Shown: positions 6,971-15,651 of the stretch, piece by piece
Layout of the letters: the number at the start of each line of letters is the position of its first letter
Position numbering within the stretch: position 1 is the stretch's first letter
From: Bordetella parapertussis
GTDB lineage: Bacteria; Pseudomonadota; Gammaproteobacteria; Burkholderiales; CAIKXV01
Length of the DNA: 30,239 nt
NCBI GenBank assembly: GCA_945877995.1
Contig: CAMDXD010000002.1
Location: forward strand, 1-30,239
Direction: 5' to 3'
Notes under the pieces: model-generated
Told to the model about the DNA's origin: nothing
The model's input: only the letters and a program-made list of their open reading frames with translations
Database searches by the model: none
Position numbers and translations under genes: made by a program

Positions 6971-8074
6971 ATGGCTCCACCAGAATCCAACGGCAAGGTC
7001 GCGCTCATCACCGGGATTACCGGGCAGGACGGCGCGTATCTCGCGGAGTTCCTGCTCGACAAGGGTTACACCGTCCACGGCATCAAGCGGCGTTCATCCC
7101 TGTTCAACACGAACCGGATCGATCATCTCTACCAGGACCCGCACGTGTCCAGCCGCAGGTTCATCCTGCACTACGGCGACCTGACCGACTCCACGAGCCT
7201 CATCCGCATCGTGCAGCAGGTGCAACCCGACGAGGTCTACAACCTGGCCGCGCAGAGCCATGTCGCGGTGTCGTTCGAGGAGCCGGAGTACACCGCCAAC
7301 ACCGATGCGCTGGGCGCCCTGCGGCTGCTCGAGGCGATACGCATCCTCGGGCTGGAAAAGAAGACGCGCTTCTACCAGGCATCCACGTCGGAACTCTACG
7401 GCCTCGTGCAGGAGACGCCGCAGAAGGAAACGACCCCGTTCTATCCCAGGTCGCCGTATGCGGTGGCGAAGCTCTACGCCTACTGGATCACGGTCAACTA
7501 CCGCGAGTCGTACGGGATGTATGCCTGCAACGGCATACTGTTCAACCATGAGTCGCCCGTACGGGGCGAGACGTTCGTGACGCGCAAGATCACCCGTGCG
7601 CTGGCGCGCATCAAGCTCGGGCTCCAGGAGTGCCTGTACCTTGGCAACATGGATGCGAAGCGGGACTGGGGTCATGCGCGCGATTACGTCGAGATGCAGT
7701 GGCTGATGCTGCAGCAGGCCGAAGCAGAGGATTTCGTGATCGCTACGGGTGTGCAGTTCAGCGTGCGCCAGTTCGTCGAAATAGCAGCAGCCGAGATCGG
7801 ACTGTCCATCCGGTGGCAGGGCAGTGGCGTCGACGAGGTCGGCATCGACGGCAATGGCCGCAGGATCGTGGCGGTCGATCCGCGCTATTTCCGGCCCGCC
7901 GAAGTCGAGACGCTGCTCGGGGATGCGACGAAGGCGCGCGAGAAGCTCGGGTGGACGCCGCGCACGACCTTTGCCGAACTGGTCAAGGAGATGGTGCAGG
8001 AAGACCTGCGGTCTGCCGAGCGCGACGAGCTGACCAAGCGGCACGGATACAAGGCCTTCGATTTCAATGAGTAA
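6971..8074 (+). CDS. gmd: GDP-mannose 4,6-dehydratase
   Basis: A full-length 367-residue short-chain dehydrogenase/reductase-type sugar-nucleotide enzyme that converts GDP-D-mannose to GDP-4-keto-6-deoxy-D-mannose. Seen: the NADP-binding GITGQDG (residues 15-21), the characteristic KRRSSLFNTNRIDHLY, NLAAQSHVAVSFEEPEYTA region, the STSELYG segment, the catalytic Tyr/Lys in SPYAVAK, and the HESPVRGETFVTRKI signature of Gmd. A good ribosome binding site precedes the ATG. It overlaps fcl by eight bases, which is the usual gmd-fcl pairing for GDP-L-fucose. No glycosyltransferase or export genes adjoin, so the product is used by a polysaccharide or glycan locus elsewhere. Confidence 0.97.
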   Translation: MAPPESNGKVALITGITGQDGAYLAEFLLDKGYTVHGIKRRSSLFNTNRIDHLYQDPHVSSRRFILHYGDLTDSTSLIRIVQQVQPDEVYNLAAQSHVAVSFEEPEYTANTDALGALRLLEAIRILGLEKKTRFYQASTSELYGLVQETPQKETTPFYPRSPYAVAKLYAYWITVNYRESYGMYACNGILFNHESPVRGETFVTRKITRALARIKLGLQECLYLGNMDAKRDWGHARDYVEMQWLMLQQAEAEDFVIATGVQFSVRQFVEIAAAEIGLSIRWQGSGVDEVGIDGNGRRIVAVDPRYFRPAEVETLLGDATKAREKLGWTPRTTFAELVKEMVQEDLRSAERDELTKRHGYKAFDFNE

Positions 8075-9038
8075 CCTGCTTTCGCCGGAGCATCGCATCT
8101 ATGTTGCCGGTCATCGTGGACTGGTGGGGTCCGCCATCGTGCGCCGGCTGCAGGCCGCGGGATATCTGAACCTGATGACCCGGACGCATGATGAGCTCGA
8201 CCTGCTCGACCAGGCGGCGACAAGGGCTTTTCTCGCGGCCGAAAAGCCCGATGTCGTCGTGCTTGCTGCGGCGAAGGTGGGTGGGATCGTTGCGAACGAT
8301 ACCTACCGTGCGGAGTTCATCTACGAGAACCTGCAGATCCAGAATAACGTGATCCACGGGGCCTGGCTCAGCGGGGTCAGGCGGCTGTTGTTCCTGGGCT
8401 CGAGCTGCATCTACCCGAAGCTCGCGCCGCAGCCCCTGAAGGAGGAGCACCTGCTGACCGGGCTGCTCGAACCCACCAATGAGCCCTATGCGATAGCGAA
8501 GATCGCAGGCATCAAGTTGTGCGCCGCCTACAACAGCCAGTACGGCACCGACTACATCGCGGCGATGCCCACGAACATGTACGGGCCGGGCGACAATTAC
8601 GATCTGCAGAATTCACACGTGCTTCCCGCGCTGATCCGCAAGATGCATGAAGCCCGTGCCAGGGGGGATGCCCAGGTTGCGATATGGGGGTCCGGTCAGC
8701 CGCGGCGCGAGTTCCTCTACAGCGATGACCTGGCCGACGGCTGTGTGTTCCTGCTCGAGAACGCCCAGGCATCGGTCCTCGGCGAGTTCGTCAATGTCGG
8801 TTGCGGTGAAGACGTGACGATCAGCGAGCTCGCCATGATGACCGCAAGAGTGGTCGGCTTCACCGGGCAGCTCGTCTACGACCGATCGAAGCCGGACGGC
8901 ACCCCCAGGAAGCTCATGGACGTGTCGCGCATCCGTGCGGCCGGATGGTCGCCCAGGGTCTCGCTCGAGCAGGGCATCGCACTCGCGTACGGCGATTTCC
9001 TGGCTCGTTACGGCGCAGGCGGTCGCGCGCCCTCGTGA
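8067..9038 (+). CDS. fcl: GDP-L-fucose synthase
   Basis: A 323-residue epimerase/reductase that makes GDP-L-fucose from the Gmd product. The sequence has the NADP-binding GHRGLVGSAIVRRL, the AAKVGGI segment, GSSCIYPKLAPQP, the catalytic YAIAKIAG, and NMYGPGDNYD, all standard for Fcl/WcaG. The ATG at 8067 lies inside the last codons of gmd, so translation is coupled. A 126-base gap with a TCGACCGGTCGA palindrome (9067-9078) separates it from the convergent GTPase gene. No T-rich terminator is visible. Confidence 0.96.
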   Translation: MSNLLSPEHRIYVAGHRGLVGSAIVRRLQAAGYLNLMTRTHDELDLLDQAATRAFLAAEKPDVVVLAAAKVGGIVANDTYRAEFIYENLQIQNNVIHGAWLSGVRRLLFLGSSCIYPKLAPQPLKEEHLLTGLLEPTNEPYAIAKIAGIKLCAAYNSQYGTDYIAAMPTNMYGPGDNYDLQNSHVLPALIRKMHEARARGDAQVAIWGSGQPRREFLYSDDLADGCVFLLENAQASVLGEFVNVGCGEDVTISELAMMTARVVGFTGQLVYDRSKPDGTPRKLMDVSRIRAAGWSPRVSLEQGIALAYGDFLARYGAGGRAPS

Positions 9039-9164
9039 GGGTGTCTGTCCAGATCGTGGCGTTCGCTCGACCGGTCGACCTGGCGCACCCAATGGCGTAG
9101 CTGCTCGTGCACGGGCTTTCGAAGATCGGAGTCGCGGCCGGCGTGACCGGATCCAGGGTGCTGC

Positions 9165-10235
9165 TCAGCGGGCCTGAGCCACGGCGAGCGCATCGCGCAG
9201 CACGGCTTCCACGGCACCTGCGATGGCGCTGGCTGCAGTCTTCGCGTCTCCTTCGCTCGCGTCGAACAGCAGCTCGAAGCGCGCCGGCCCGGTAAAGACC
9301 AGCGGGCTGCTCCGGACCTGCGCGGCCGACCACTCGATGAGGCGCGTTCCATGGTCGGTGCGCAGCGCGCCCTTGGCCCGCAACAGGCGGGCACGGCTCG
9401 CTGACACGATCCCCGAAAGGCTCATCATCAGGCGGTCGATACGCTCGGCGTCGAATGCGGCCCGTTCACTGCAGGGGTCGTCGAACAGCCATCCCACGCT
9501 TGCGGTGGTCCCTGAGAGGGCGGCGTGGCGGGTGCCGAGGCCGGGCAGGCCGCACGCAGGTTCGCGCGCAAGCGTGGTGCCCGCTGCGTGGCCGCCCGCC
9601 AGTACCGGCCGCCAGCGCGCCCTCGGCATGTCGAGCAGCGCCGCTGGCACTTGGCCCTCGAACGCCGGGACGATGGCCTGCTTCGGCGGGTACAGGGATT
9701 CGACCCAGGCGGCAAACGCCCGGTAGCGATTGTCGTCCACGAGGTCGCGCTTGTTGGCGACGACGACATCGGCCATCGCGAGCTGGTCGCGCCAGGTATC
9801 GTCCAGCGGGTCGTCGTGGCCAGACCCCGGCAACGGATGCCGCGGGTCGGCGACGCACACGACCGCGCCGACCGACAGGGCCTTTGCGAGGCCCGGCTCG
9901 GCCAGCGTCGCCAGGATCGCAGCCGGATGGCCAAGGCCGGAGGGCTCCAGCAGCAGCCGGTCAGGCCGTACCCGCCGCAGGACATCGGTGATCGCAACCC
10001 GAAGGGGCACGTTGGCTGCGCAGCAGATGCAGCCGCCGGCGACCTCGCGCAGCTCGACCGGGGCCGCGCCGGGCTGCACCGCGCCGAGGGTGGTGCCGTC
10101 GATGCCCACGATCCCGAATTCGTTGACGATCACCGCCCAGCGCTCCCCGGCCGGGCGCCGGGACAGCAGTTGCCGGATCAGCGTGGTCTTGCCGGCGCCC
10201 AGGAAGCCGGTGATCAGGTTGCAGCGCGTGGTCAT
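9165..10235 (-). CDS. CobW/YeiR-type G3E GTPase (putative metal chaperone)
   Basis: A 356-residue P-loop GTPase of the G3E family (CobW, YjiA, YeiR, ZagA), proteins that deliver or sense metals such as zinc. Motifs: Walker A GFLGAGKTT at residues 10-18, the metal-binding CxCC as GGCICC (C69, C71, C72), EPSGLGHP in the switch/Walker B area, and the guanine-specificity motif NKRD. The C-terminal domain is present, but there is no His-rich linker between the domains. No Zur-like box was recognised upstream, so regulation by zinc starvation is not supported. It is divergent from mpl across 166 bases. The exact metal and client protein are unknown. Confidence 0.88.
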   Translation of the reverse strand: MTTRCNLITGFLGAGKTTLIRQLLSRRPAGERWAVIVNEFGIVGIDGTTLGAVQPGAAPVELREVAGGCICCAANVPLRVAITDVLRRVRPDRLLLEPSGLGHPAAILATLAEPGLAKALSVGAVVCVADPRHPLPGSGHDDPLDDTWRDQLAMADVVVANKRDLVDDNRYRAFAAWVESLYPPKQAIVPAFEGQVPAALLDMPRARWRPVLAGGHAAGTTLAREPACGLPGLGTRHAALSGTTASVGWLFDDPCSERAAFDAERIDRLMMSLSGIVSASRARLLRAKGALRTDHGTRLIEWSAAQVRSSPLVFTGPARFELLFDASEGDAKTAASAIAGAVEAVLRDALAVAQAR

Positions 10236-10401
10236 GCCGCGACTTTAGCCTCGATTGACGACGAAACGAAGCAAGCCTCCGCGATACGGGCACGCATAGC
10301 GCCAGTCGCAGTCATCGGCCGGCGCCTGCCGTGCGGGCGTGTATCGCTCTTCTTCGATGGAGGCGCCGATTTCCCGGACGTTCGTCTACACTCCGCGTGC
10401 C

Positions 10402-11778
10402 ATGCATATACATGTCCTCGGGGTCTGCGGTACTTTCATGGGCGGGGTTGCCGTCCTCGCCCGCCAGGCCGGCCACCGCGTGACCGGCTGCGATGCCAAT
10501 GTCTATCCGCCGATGAGCACCCAGCTCGCGGAACAGGGCATCGAGCTGATCGAGGGCTTCGAGGCCGCGCAGATCCGCCTGAAGCCCGATGTATTCGTGG
10601 TCGGCAACGTGGTGTCGCGCGGCAACGCGCTGATGGAGGAAATCCTCAACCGCGGCCTGCCGTACGTGTCCGGGCCGCAGTGGCTGTCCGAGCAGGTGCT
10701 GCGCGGCAAGTGGGTGCAGGCGATTGCCGGCACGCATGGCAAGACCACCACCACGGCGATGCTGGCGTTCATTCTCGAGCAGGCCGGCCTGAACCCGGGC
10801 TTCCTCGTGGGCGGTGTCGCGCATGACTTCCCGGTATCGGCGCGGCTCGCCAATTCGCAATTCTTCGTGATCGAGGCCGACGAGTACGACACGGCCTTCT
10901 TCGACAAGCGGTCGAAGTTCGTCCATTACCGGCCGCGCACGGTCGTGCTGAACAACCTCGAGTTCGACCACGGGGATATCTTCCCTGACCTGGCCGCGAT
11001 CGAGCAGCAGTTCCATCACCTGGTGCGCATCGTGCCGGGGGCCGGGCGGATCGTCTGGAATGCGCGCTCGGCAGCCCTCGAGCGGGTGCTCGAACGGGGC
11101 TGCTGGACGCCGAACGAGTCGTTCAATGGCGCGGGCGGGTGGCATGCCGGTGCGCCCGGTGCCGATGGTGCGGTCGAGATCGGCTTTCGCGGCGAGTCGT
11201 TCGGTCACCTGCGCTGGTCCCTCGCCGGCGAGCACAACGTGCAGAACGCGATGGCGGCGGTGGCCGCGGCACGGCATGCCGGCATCTCGCCCGGGATCAG
11301 CCTGGCGGCGCTGGCGAAGTTCCGTGGCGTCAAGCGCCGGCTCGAGACGAGGGGCGTGGCCGGCGGGGTCACGGTGTACGACGACTTCGCGCACCACCCG
11401 ACCGCGATCGAGACGACGATCAGGGGCCTGCGCGCGCGCATCGGCAGCGCGCGTCTGCTCGCCGTGCTCGAGCCGCGCTCGAACACGATGCGCATGGGCA
11501 TGCTCAAGGATGCGCTGCCGGCAAGCCTCGGCGATGCCGACCGTGTGTTCTGCTACACCGCGAACCTGGGCTGGGATGCGGACGCTGCGCTGGCGCCGCT
11601 CGGTCCAAAACTGGTGACGCACGAGCACCTGCCGTCGCTGATCGATGCGATCGCCGCCGAGGCGCGCAGCGGCGACCATGTGCTGGTGATGAGCAACGGC
11701 GGCTTCGGCGGCATCCACGAGAAACTGCTCGGTCGGCTGGAGCAGGTGGCAAACGGCGAGGGTGGGACTGTAGCGTGA
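10402..11778 (+). CDS. mpl: UDP-N-acetylmuramate:L-Ala-gamma-D-Glu-meso-DAP ligase
   Basis: A 458-residue Mur-ligase-family enzyme that reattaches recycled murein tripeptide to UDP-MurNAc in the cytoplasm. It shows the N-terminal HIHVLGVCGTFMGG fold, the ATP loop AGTHGKTTTTAM, EADEYDTAFFDKRSKF, NNLEFDHGDI and the YDDFAHHPTAI motif that is characteristic of Mpl. Length fits the family. ATG 10402 is preferred over the longer frame from 10339, whose first 21 codons show no homology. TACACT at 10387-10392 is a weak -10 candidate. The stop overlaps the GTG of the AAA ATPase gene (GTGA), so the two are coupled. Confidence 0.96.
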   Translation: MHIHVLGVCGTFMGGVAVLARQAGHRVTGCDANVYPPMSTQLAEQGIELIEGFEAAQIRLKPDVFVVGNVVSRGNALMEEILNRGLPYVSGPQWLSEQVLRGKWVQAIAGTHGKTTTTAMLAFILEQAGLNPGFLVGGVAHDFPVSARLANSQFFVIEADEYDTAFFDKRSKFVHYRPRTVVLNNLEFDHGDIFPDLAAIEQQFHHLVRIVPGAGRIVWNARSAALERVLERGCWTPNESFNGAGGWHAGAPGADGAVEIGFRGESFGHLRWSLAGEHNVQNAMAAVAAARHAGISPGISLAALAKFRGVKRRLETRGVAGGVTVYDDFAHHPTAIETTIRGLRARIGSARLLAVLEPRSNTMRMGMLKDALPASLGDADRVFCYTANLGWDADAALAPLGPKLVTHEHLPSLIDAIAAEARSGDHVLVMSNGGFGGIHEKLLGRLEQVANGEGGTVA

Positions 11779-13253
11779 ACGACGTCAAGGACCTGTCTAT
11801 CATCCTCGAGTCGCGGTTTCCGCTCGTCACGATCGAGACCACCGAGGAAGCGCGCATGCTCGGGGTGATCGAGAAGAGCGCCAACCTGCTCGGCTGGGCC
11901 TCGTTCTCGTGGTCGGTCGTCGAAGGGCTGCGCCGCACCACGCGCACCGACCGCATGTCCGGCACGAACAACCTGGTCGACGCGCTGCGCCATATCGACA
12001 AGACGCCACAGAACGGCGTCTACACGCTGCTCGATGCCCATCCTTACCTGCAGGATCCGGGGAACGTGCGGCTGATCCGCGAGATCGCGCAGGGCTACGC
12101 CCAGTGCGCCCGCACGCTGGTGTTCGTCAGCCCGAAGCTGGAACTGCCGCCGGAACTGCACCACCTGACCGCGCGCTTCGAGATCGCGCTGCCCGATGCG
12201 GCGCGCATCCGACAGATCGTGAGCGAAGAGGCAAAGATGTGGGAATCGCGCAACGGGACCAAGCCGAAGGGCGACCCGGAGGCGATCGCCTTGCTCACCC
12301 AGCACCTGACCAACATTCCGGTCGAGGATGCGCGCCGGCTGATCCGGCAGGGGCTCGACCAGGACGGCGCGCTGAACATGGCGGACGTCGATCGTATCGT
12401 TCGCTTCAAGCGCGAGAGCCTCGCGGCCGGCGGCGTGCTCGATGTCGAGATCGATACCGGCAGCTTCGCCAATGTCGGTGGGCTGGCGAACCTGAAGCGC
12501 TGGCTGAACCTGCGCCGCGCGGTGTTCGCTGGCGAACCGGGCACGCAGGACCTGCCGCCCCCCAAGGGGATCCTGCTGCTCGGTGTGCAGGGCAGCGGCA
12601 AGAGCCTGGCCGCGAAATCGGTCGCCGGGACCTGGAAGCTGCCGCTGCTGCGGCTCGACTTCGCGACGCTCTACAACAAGTTCACCGGCGAGACGGAGCG
12701 CAACCTGCGCGAGGCGCTGAAGGGCGCCGCGCGGATGTCGCCGTGCGTGCTCTGGATCGACGAGATCGAGAAGGGCCTTGCGGCAGACGAATCCGGTGGC
12801 GATGGGGGCGTCTCGAAGCGCATCCTCGGCACGCTGCTGACCTGGATGTCCGAGCGCCGGGAGCCGGTGTTCCTGGTCGCGACCGCAAACGACGTCTCGC
12901 AGTTGCCGCCGGAGCTCCTTCGCAAGGGCCGGTTCGACGAGATCTTCTTCGTCGACCTGCCGGACGCGATGACCCGCAGCGACATCCTCGGCATCCACCT
13001 GAAGCGGCGCAAGTTCGATCCGACCGATTTCGACCTGTCGGCGCTGTCGAAGGCGACAGACGGCTTCTCGGGCGCCGAGATCGAGCAGGCGATCGTCGCT
13101 GCGATGTACGAGGCGCATGCGCGCAAGGCGCCGCTTGCGACTGGCCACCTGCTCGACGAGATCGGCCGCACGCGTCCGCTCTCGATGATGATGGCCGAGA
13201 AGGTCGATGCGTTGCGCGCCTGGGCGATGGAGCGCTGCGTCCCGGCGAGCTGA
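11775..13253 (+). CDS. Ycf46-like AAA+ ATPase
   Basis: A 492-residue ATPase resembling cyanobacterial/plastid Ycf46. The N-terminal part (about 1-220) starts with DLSIILESRFPLVTIETTEE and carries the LLDAHPYL and FVSPKLELPPEL segments found in that group. The AAA+ module follows with Walker A GVQGSGKS (270-277), Walker B VLWIDE (325-330), sensor-1 ATAN and arginine-finger type residues in LLRKGRFDEIF. Ycf46 is linked to carbon-use control in cyanobacteria; the role in proteobacteria is not established. GTG 11775 overlaps the mpl stop by four bases and is the first possible start matching the conserved N-terminus. The cost of such coupling suggests coexpression, not necessarily a shared pathway. 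Confidence 0.88.
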   Translation: MNDVKDLSIILESRFPLVTIETTEEARMLGVIEKSANLLGWASFSWSVVEGLRRTTRTDRMSGTNNLVDALRHIDKTPQNGVYTLLDAHPYLQDPGNVRLIREIAQGYAQCARTLVFVSPKLELPPELHHLTARFEIALPDAARIRQIVSEEAKMWESRNGTKPKGDPEAIALLTQHLTNIPVEDARRLIRQGLDQDGALNMADVDRIVRFKRESLAAGGVLDVEIDTGSFANVGGLANLKRWLNLRRAVFAGEPGTQDLPPPKGILLLGVQGSGKSLAAKSVAGTWKLPLLRLDFATLYNKFTGETERNLREALKGAARMSPCVLWIDEIEKGLAADESGGDGGVSKRILGTLLTWMSERREPVFLVATANDVSQLPPELLRKGRFDEIFFVDLPDAMTRSDILGIHLKRRKFDPTDFDLSALSKATDGFSGAEIEQAIVAAMYEAHARKAPLATGHLLDEIGRTRPLSMMMAEKVDALRAWAMERCVPAS

Positions 13254-13256
13254 ATA

Positions 13257-13280
13257 CCTGGGGTCAGGCCCGGATTTGCG
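13257..13280. repeat. REP-like palindrome, copy 2 (degenerate)
   Basis: CCTGGGGTCAGGCCCGGATTTG lies four bases after the AAA ATPase stop (core read as CTGGGGTC-A-GGCCCGGATTT). It shares the CCCGGATTT tail with the copies at 17379 and 19914. The arms have one mismatch compared with copy 1. Confidence 0.6.
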
Positions 13281-13329
13281 CATCGGCTATATTCGTGTGG
13301 TTGCATATATCCCAAGGAGGACAACACCG

Positions 13330-14559
13330 ATGATCCGAAAGCTGCGCACCCAGCGCGACGACCAACAATGGATGCTCGACCTCGCGCTGAACATGCGCGG
13401 CCGCGTGCAGAACTTCGAGCGCGACGACATCGAGGTGCCGGCCGGCACGCGCGCGCGCAACTACCGCATGTTGCCGAAGGTCTGGCGCAAGTCGGCCGAG
13501 CGGCACGAACGGCTCGCCAAGCGTGCGCAGGCGATGGGCGCGAATGCGACCGCCACGCACCACTACGACCATGCGGTCGAGGGCTACCGGATGGCGCAGC
13601 ATCCGATCTTCTTCGACAACCATCCGGTCAAGAAGGCGCTTTACAAGAAGCTCAACGAGATGGTCGACCGGCGCATCGAGACCGCGTCGTATCCGATCGA
13701 GCGCGTCGAGGTTCCGTTCGACGACGGCAAGACCATTTCGTGCCTGTACCACATGCTGCCGGGCAAGCCGAAGGCACCGGTGGTGATCTACGTCCCGGGC
13801 ATGGACCAGAGCAAGGAAGTGTTCCCGAAGGTCTCGCACAACATCGCGCTCGCGCGCGGCTTCCACGTGATCGCGATCGACGGCCCGGGCCAGGGCAACT
13901 CGAACCTGCAGAAGATCCGCGCGGTCGGCGACAACTACGAGCGCGCCGGCGCGGCGGTGATCAGCTGGCTGATGAAGCGGCCGGAAGTGGAAAAGAAGAA
14001 GATCGCGATCTACGGCATCAGCATGGGCAGCTACTGGTGTCTGCGGCTGTCGAGCTACGACCATCGCGCCGCCGCGGTGGTGAGCTCGGTCGCCTGCTTC
14101 AACCCGAACAACACCATCTTCACGCAGTCCTCGCCGCGCTTCAAGCAGATGTTCATGTACATGGCCGGCTACGACGACGAGGCGAAGTTCGACGTCGAAG
14201 TCGCGCAGCCGATGACCGTGCGCGGCTACCTCGACAAGGTGAAGTGCCCGACGCTGCTGGTTACCGGCGAGTTCGATCCGCTCTGCCCGCTCGAGGAAGC
14301 GATCGAGGCCTACGGCGACCTGAAGGTGCCGAAGGAGATGTGGATCATGGAGAACCAGTACCACCCGCTGTGGGGCATCCCCAACCTGGGTGGCATGGAC
14401 TGCCACGACTACGTGATGGACTGGCTGCAGGGGCTGTTCAGCGGCAAGCGCGTGCCGAAAAAGGCGGGCCGGATCGCCTATGTCGGCGAGCAGGGCGACG
14501 GCCCGTGGTCGGCGTGCGACTGGGAGCCCACCGTGAAGGCCGGCCAGGCGTATTTCTAG
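13330..14559 (+). CDS. Alpha/beta hydrolase, DUF1100/FrsA-type or DHPON hydrolase-like
   Basis: A 409-residue alpha/beta hydrolase with a long N-terminal helical extension (about 1-120) before the core domain. The catalytic triad can be read as S231 in GISMGSYW, D316 in GEFDPLCP and H345 in NQYHPLW. The oxyanion region is YVPGMDQSKE and the following loop is DGPGQGNS. This architecture resembles 2,6-dihydroxypseudooxynicotine hydrolase and other C-C or ester hydrolases that have an N-terminal cap. A very good AAGGAGG site sits ten bases before the ATG. It stands between repeat copies 2 and 3 and has no obvious operon partner. The substrate cannot be assigned; a ring-fission product is one guess. 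Confidence 0.8.
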   Translation: MIRKLRTQRDDQQWMLDLALNMRGRVQNFERDDIEVPAGTRARNYRMLPKVWRKSAERHERLAKRAQAMGANATATHHYDHAVEGYRMAQHPIFFDNHPVKKALYKKLNEMVDRRIETASYPIERVEVPFDDGKTISCLYHMLPGKPKAPVVIYVPGMDQSKEVFPKVSHNIALARGFHVIAIDGPGQGNSNLQKIRAVGDNYERAGAAVISWLMKRPEVEKKKIAIYGISMGSYWCLRLSSYDHRAAAVVSSVACFNPNNTIFTQSSPRFKQMFMYMAGYDDEAKFDVEVAQPMTVRGYLDKVKCPTLLVTGEFDPLCPLEEAIEAYGDLKVPKEMWIMENQYHPLWGIPNLGGMDCHDYVMDWLQGLFSGKRVPKKAGRIAYVGEQGDGPWSACDWEPTVKAGQAYF

Positions 14560-14600
14560 CGCTAAACTGGGGTCGGGCACCCTTCCTGCGTCTGTTGGCT

Positions 14601-14638
14601 GACCCTGGGGTCTGACCCCAGGGTCAGACCCCATTTTT
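14601..14638. terminator. REP-like copy 3: overlapping hairpins followed by a T-run
   Basis: GACCCTGGGGTC-T-GACCCCAGGGTC (14601-14625) is a perfect 12-base inverted repeat. A competing 13-base hairpin is formed by 14606-14618 and 14621-14633 and is followed directly by TTTTT (14634-14638), the form of an intrinsic terminator. A third half copy, CTGGGGTC, sits at 14567-14574. The T-run ends 28 bases before the protease ATG, so on the plus strand it separates that gene from the hydrolase. The structure is seen; termination is inferred. Confidence 0.6.
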
Positions 14639-14666
14639 CTGCCACTTTTCTGCGAAGGAACACCCG

Positions 14667-15602
14667 ATGGCGATGGATCCTGCGCTGCGCCCCCGGATGG
14701 GGATCTGGTTCCATCTCGCCCAGTTCGCCCGGATGGTGTTCTGGCTGTTGCTGATCGGCCTGATCCTGCTGGCGGTCGCCGGGCGCTTCGATACTTCGCA
14801 GCAGCAGGCACGCAACGCGCTGGTCGAGCAGTTCCAGTCCGAGCGCAAGTCGCGGGTGATTGCGCTGATCCACCGGCAGGAGCGCGACAGCGTGCTCGGC
14901 GTGCAGGTGTCCAGCTCGATCGGCATCGAGGATTCGGAAGCGGTGCTGCGCGCGATCCGGCTCACGCCCGACGACCAGCCGATCGACCTGGTCCTGCATA
15001 CGCCTGGCGGGCTGGTGCTGGCCGCAGAGCAGATCGCGATGGCGCTGGCCGAGCACAAGGGCAAGGTGACCGTGTTCGTGCCGCACTATGCGATGAGTGG
15101 CGGTACCCTGATTGCGATGGCGGCGCAGGAGATCGTGATGGATCGCAACGCGGTCCTCGGTCCGGTCGATCCGCAGATCGGCGGCATCGCGGCATCGTCG
15201 ATCCTGCAGGTGGTGCAGATCAAGAAGGACCGCGCCAACGACGAGACCCTGATCATGGCCGACATGGCGGCCAAGGCGCGGGTGCAGGTGGCGAGCTTCG
15301 TCGCCGACCTGCTGTCTCGGCGGATGGAGCGCAAGGCGGCCGAGGCGCTCGCGGTGGCGATGAGCGAAGGGCGCTGGACGCATGACTTCCCGATCACGGT
15401 CGCCGCGGCGAGGCAGCTCGGCTTCCCGGTGACCACCGACATGCCGCGCGTGGTCTATGACCTGATGGACCTGTATCCGCAGCCGACCGGCGCACGGCCG
15501 TCGGTGCTGTATGTGCCTGTGCGCAACCCGGGCAAGCGTCCGGCGGCCGATGAGCTCGGGCCTCATCAGCTGCCAGCTGCGCCGCAGGGACCGCGGCAGT
15601 AG
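14667..15602 (+). CDS. Membrane-anchored SDH-family Clp-fold serine protease
   Basis: A 311-residue protein of the serine dehydrogenase proteinase (SDH_sah) family, relatives of SppA and ClpP. One transmembrane helix (about 20-38, MVFWLLLIGLILLAVAG) anchors the N-terminus. The Clp-like fold follows with HTPGG (111-115) as oxyanion region and S144 in YAMSGGTLIAM as the likely nucleophile; ILGPVDPQIG-type sequence is present as VLGPVDPQIGG. The C-terminus is Pro-rich and unlikely to be folded. The start at 14667 has GAAGGAA at about 7 bases. It is preceded by a terminator-like repeat and followed by another palindrome, so it appears to be a single-gene unit. Substrates are unknown; membrane protein quality control is plausible. 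Confidence 0.88.
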   Translation: MAMDPALRPRMGIWFHLAQFARMVFWLLLIGLILLAVAGRFDTSQQQARNALVEQFQSERKSRVIALIHRQERDSVLGVQVSSSIGIEDSEAVLRAIRLTPDDQPIDLVLHTPGGLVLAAEQIAMALAEHKGKVTVFVPHYAMSGGTLIAMAAQEIVMDRNAVLGPVDPQIGGIAASSILQVVQIKKDRANDETLIMADMAAKARVQVASFVADLLSRRMERKAAEALAVAMSEGRWTHDFPITVAAARQLGFPVTTDMPRVVYDLMDLYPQPTGARPSVLYVPVRNPGKRPAADELGPHQLPAAPQGPRQ

Positions 15603-15617
15603 GCCGGGGGGCGGGGC

Positions 15618-15641
15618 GGGGGTCAGGTCTGACCTGGCCCC
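15618..15641. repeat. REP-like palindrome, copy 4
   Basis: CAGGTC-T-GACCTG (15624-15636) is a perfect 6-base inverted repeat, enclosed by GGGG/CCCC arms with one mismatch. It lies between the convergent ends of the protease gene and the GGT-family gene and may serve both as an end-of-transcript hairpin. No T-run is present. Confidence 0.5.
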
Positions 15642-15651
15642 AGGTAGGACG

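Noticed and set aside
11553..13283. A 576-codon minus-strand frame opposite the AAA ATPase
   Set aside because: The plus strand encodes intact Walker motifs; the minus translation is low-complexity Arg/Gln/Val sequence.
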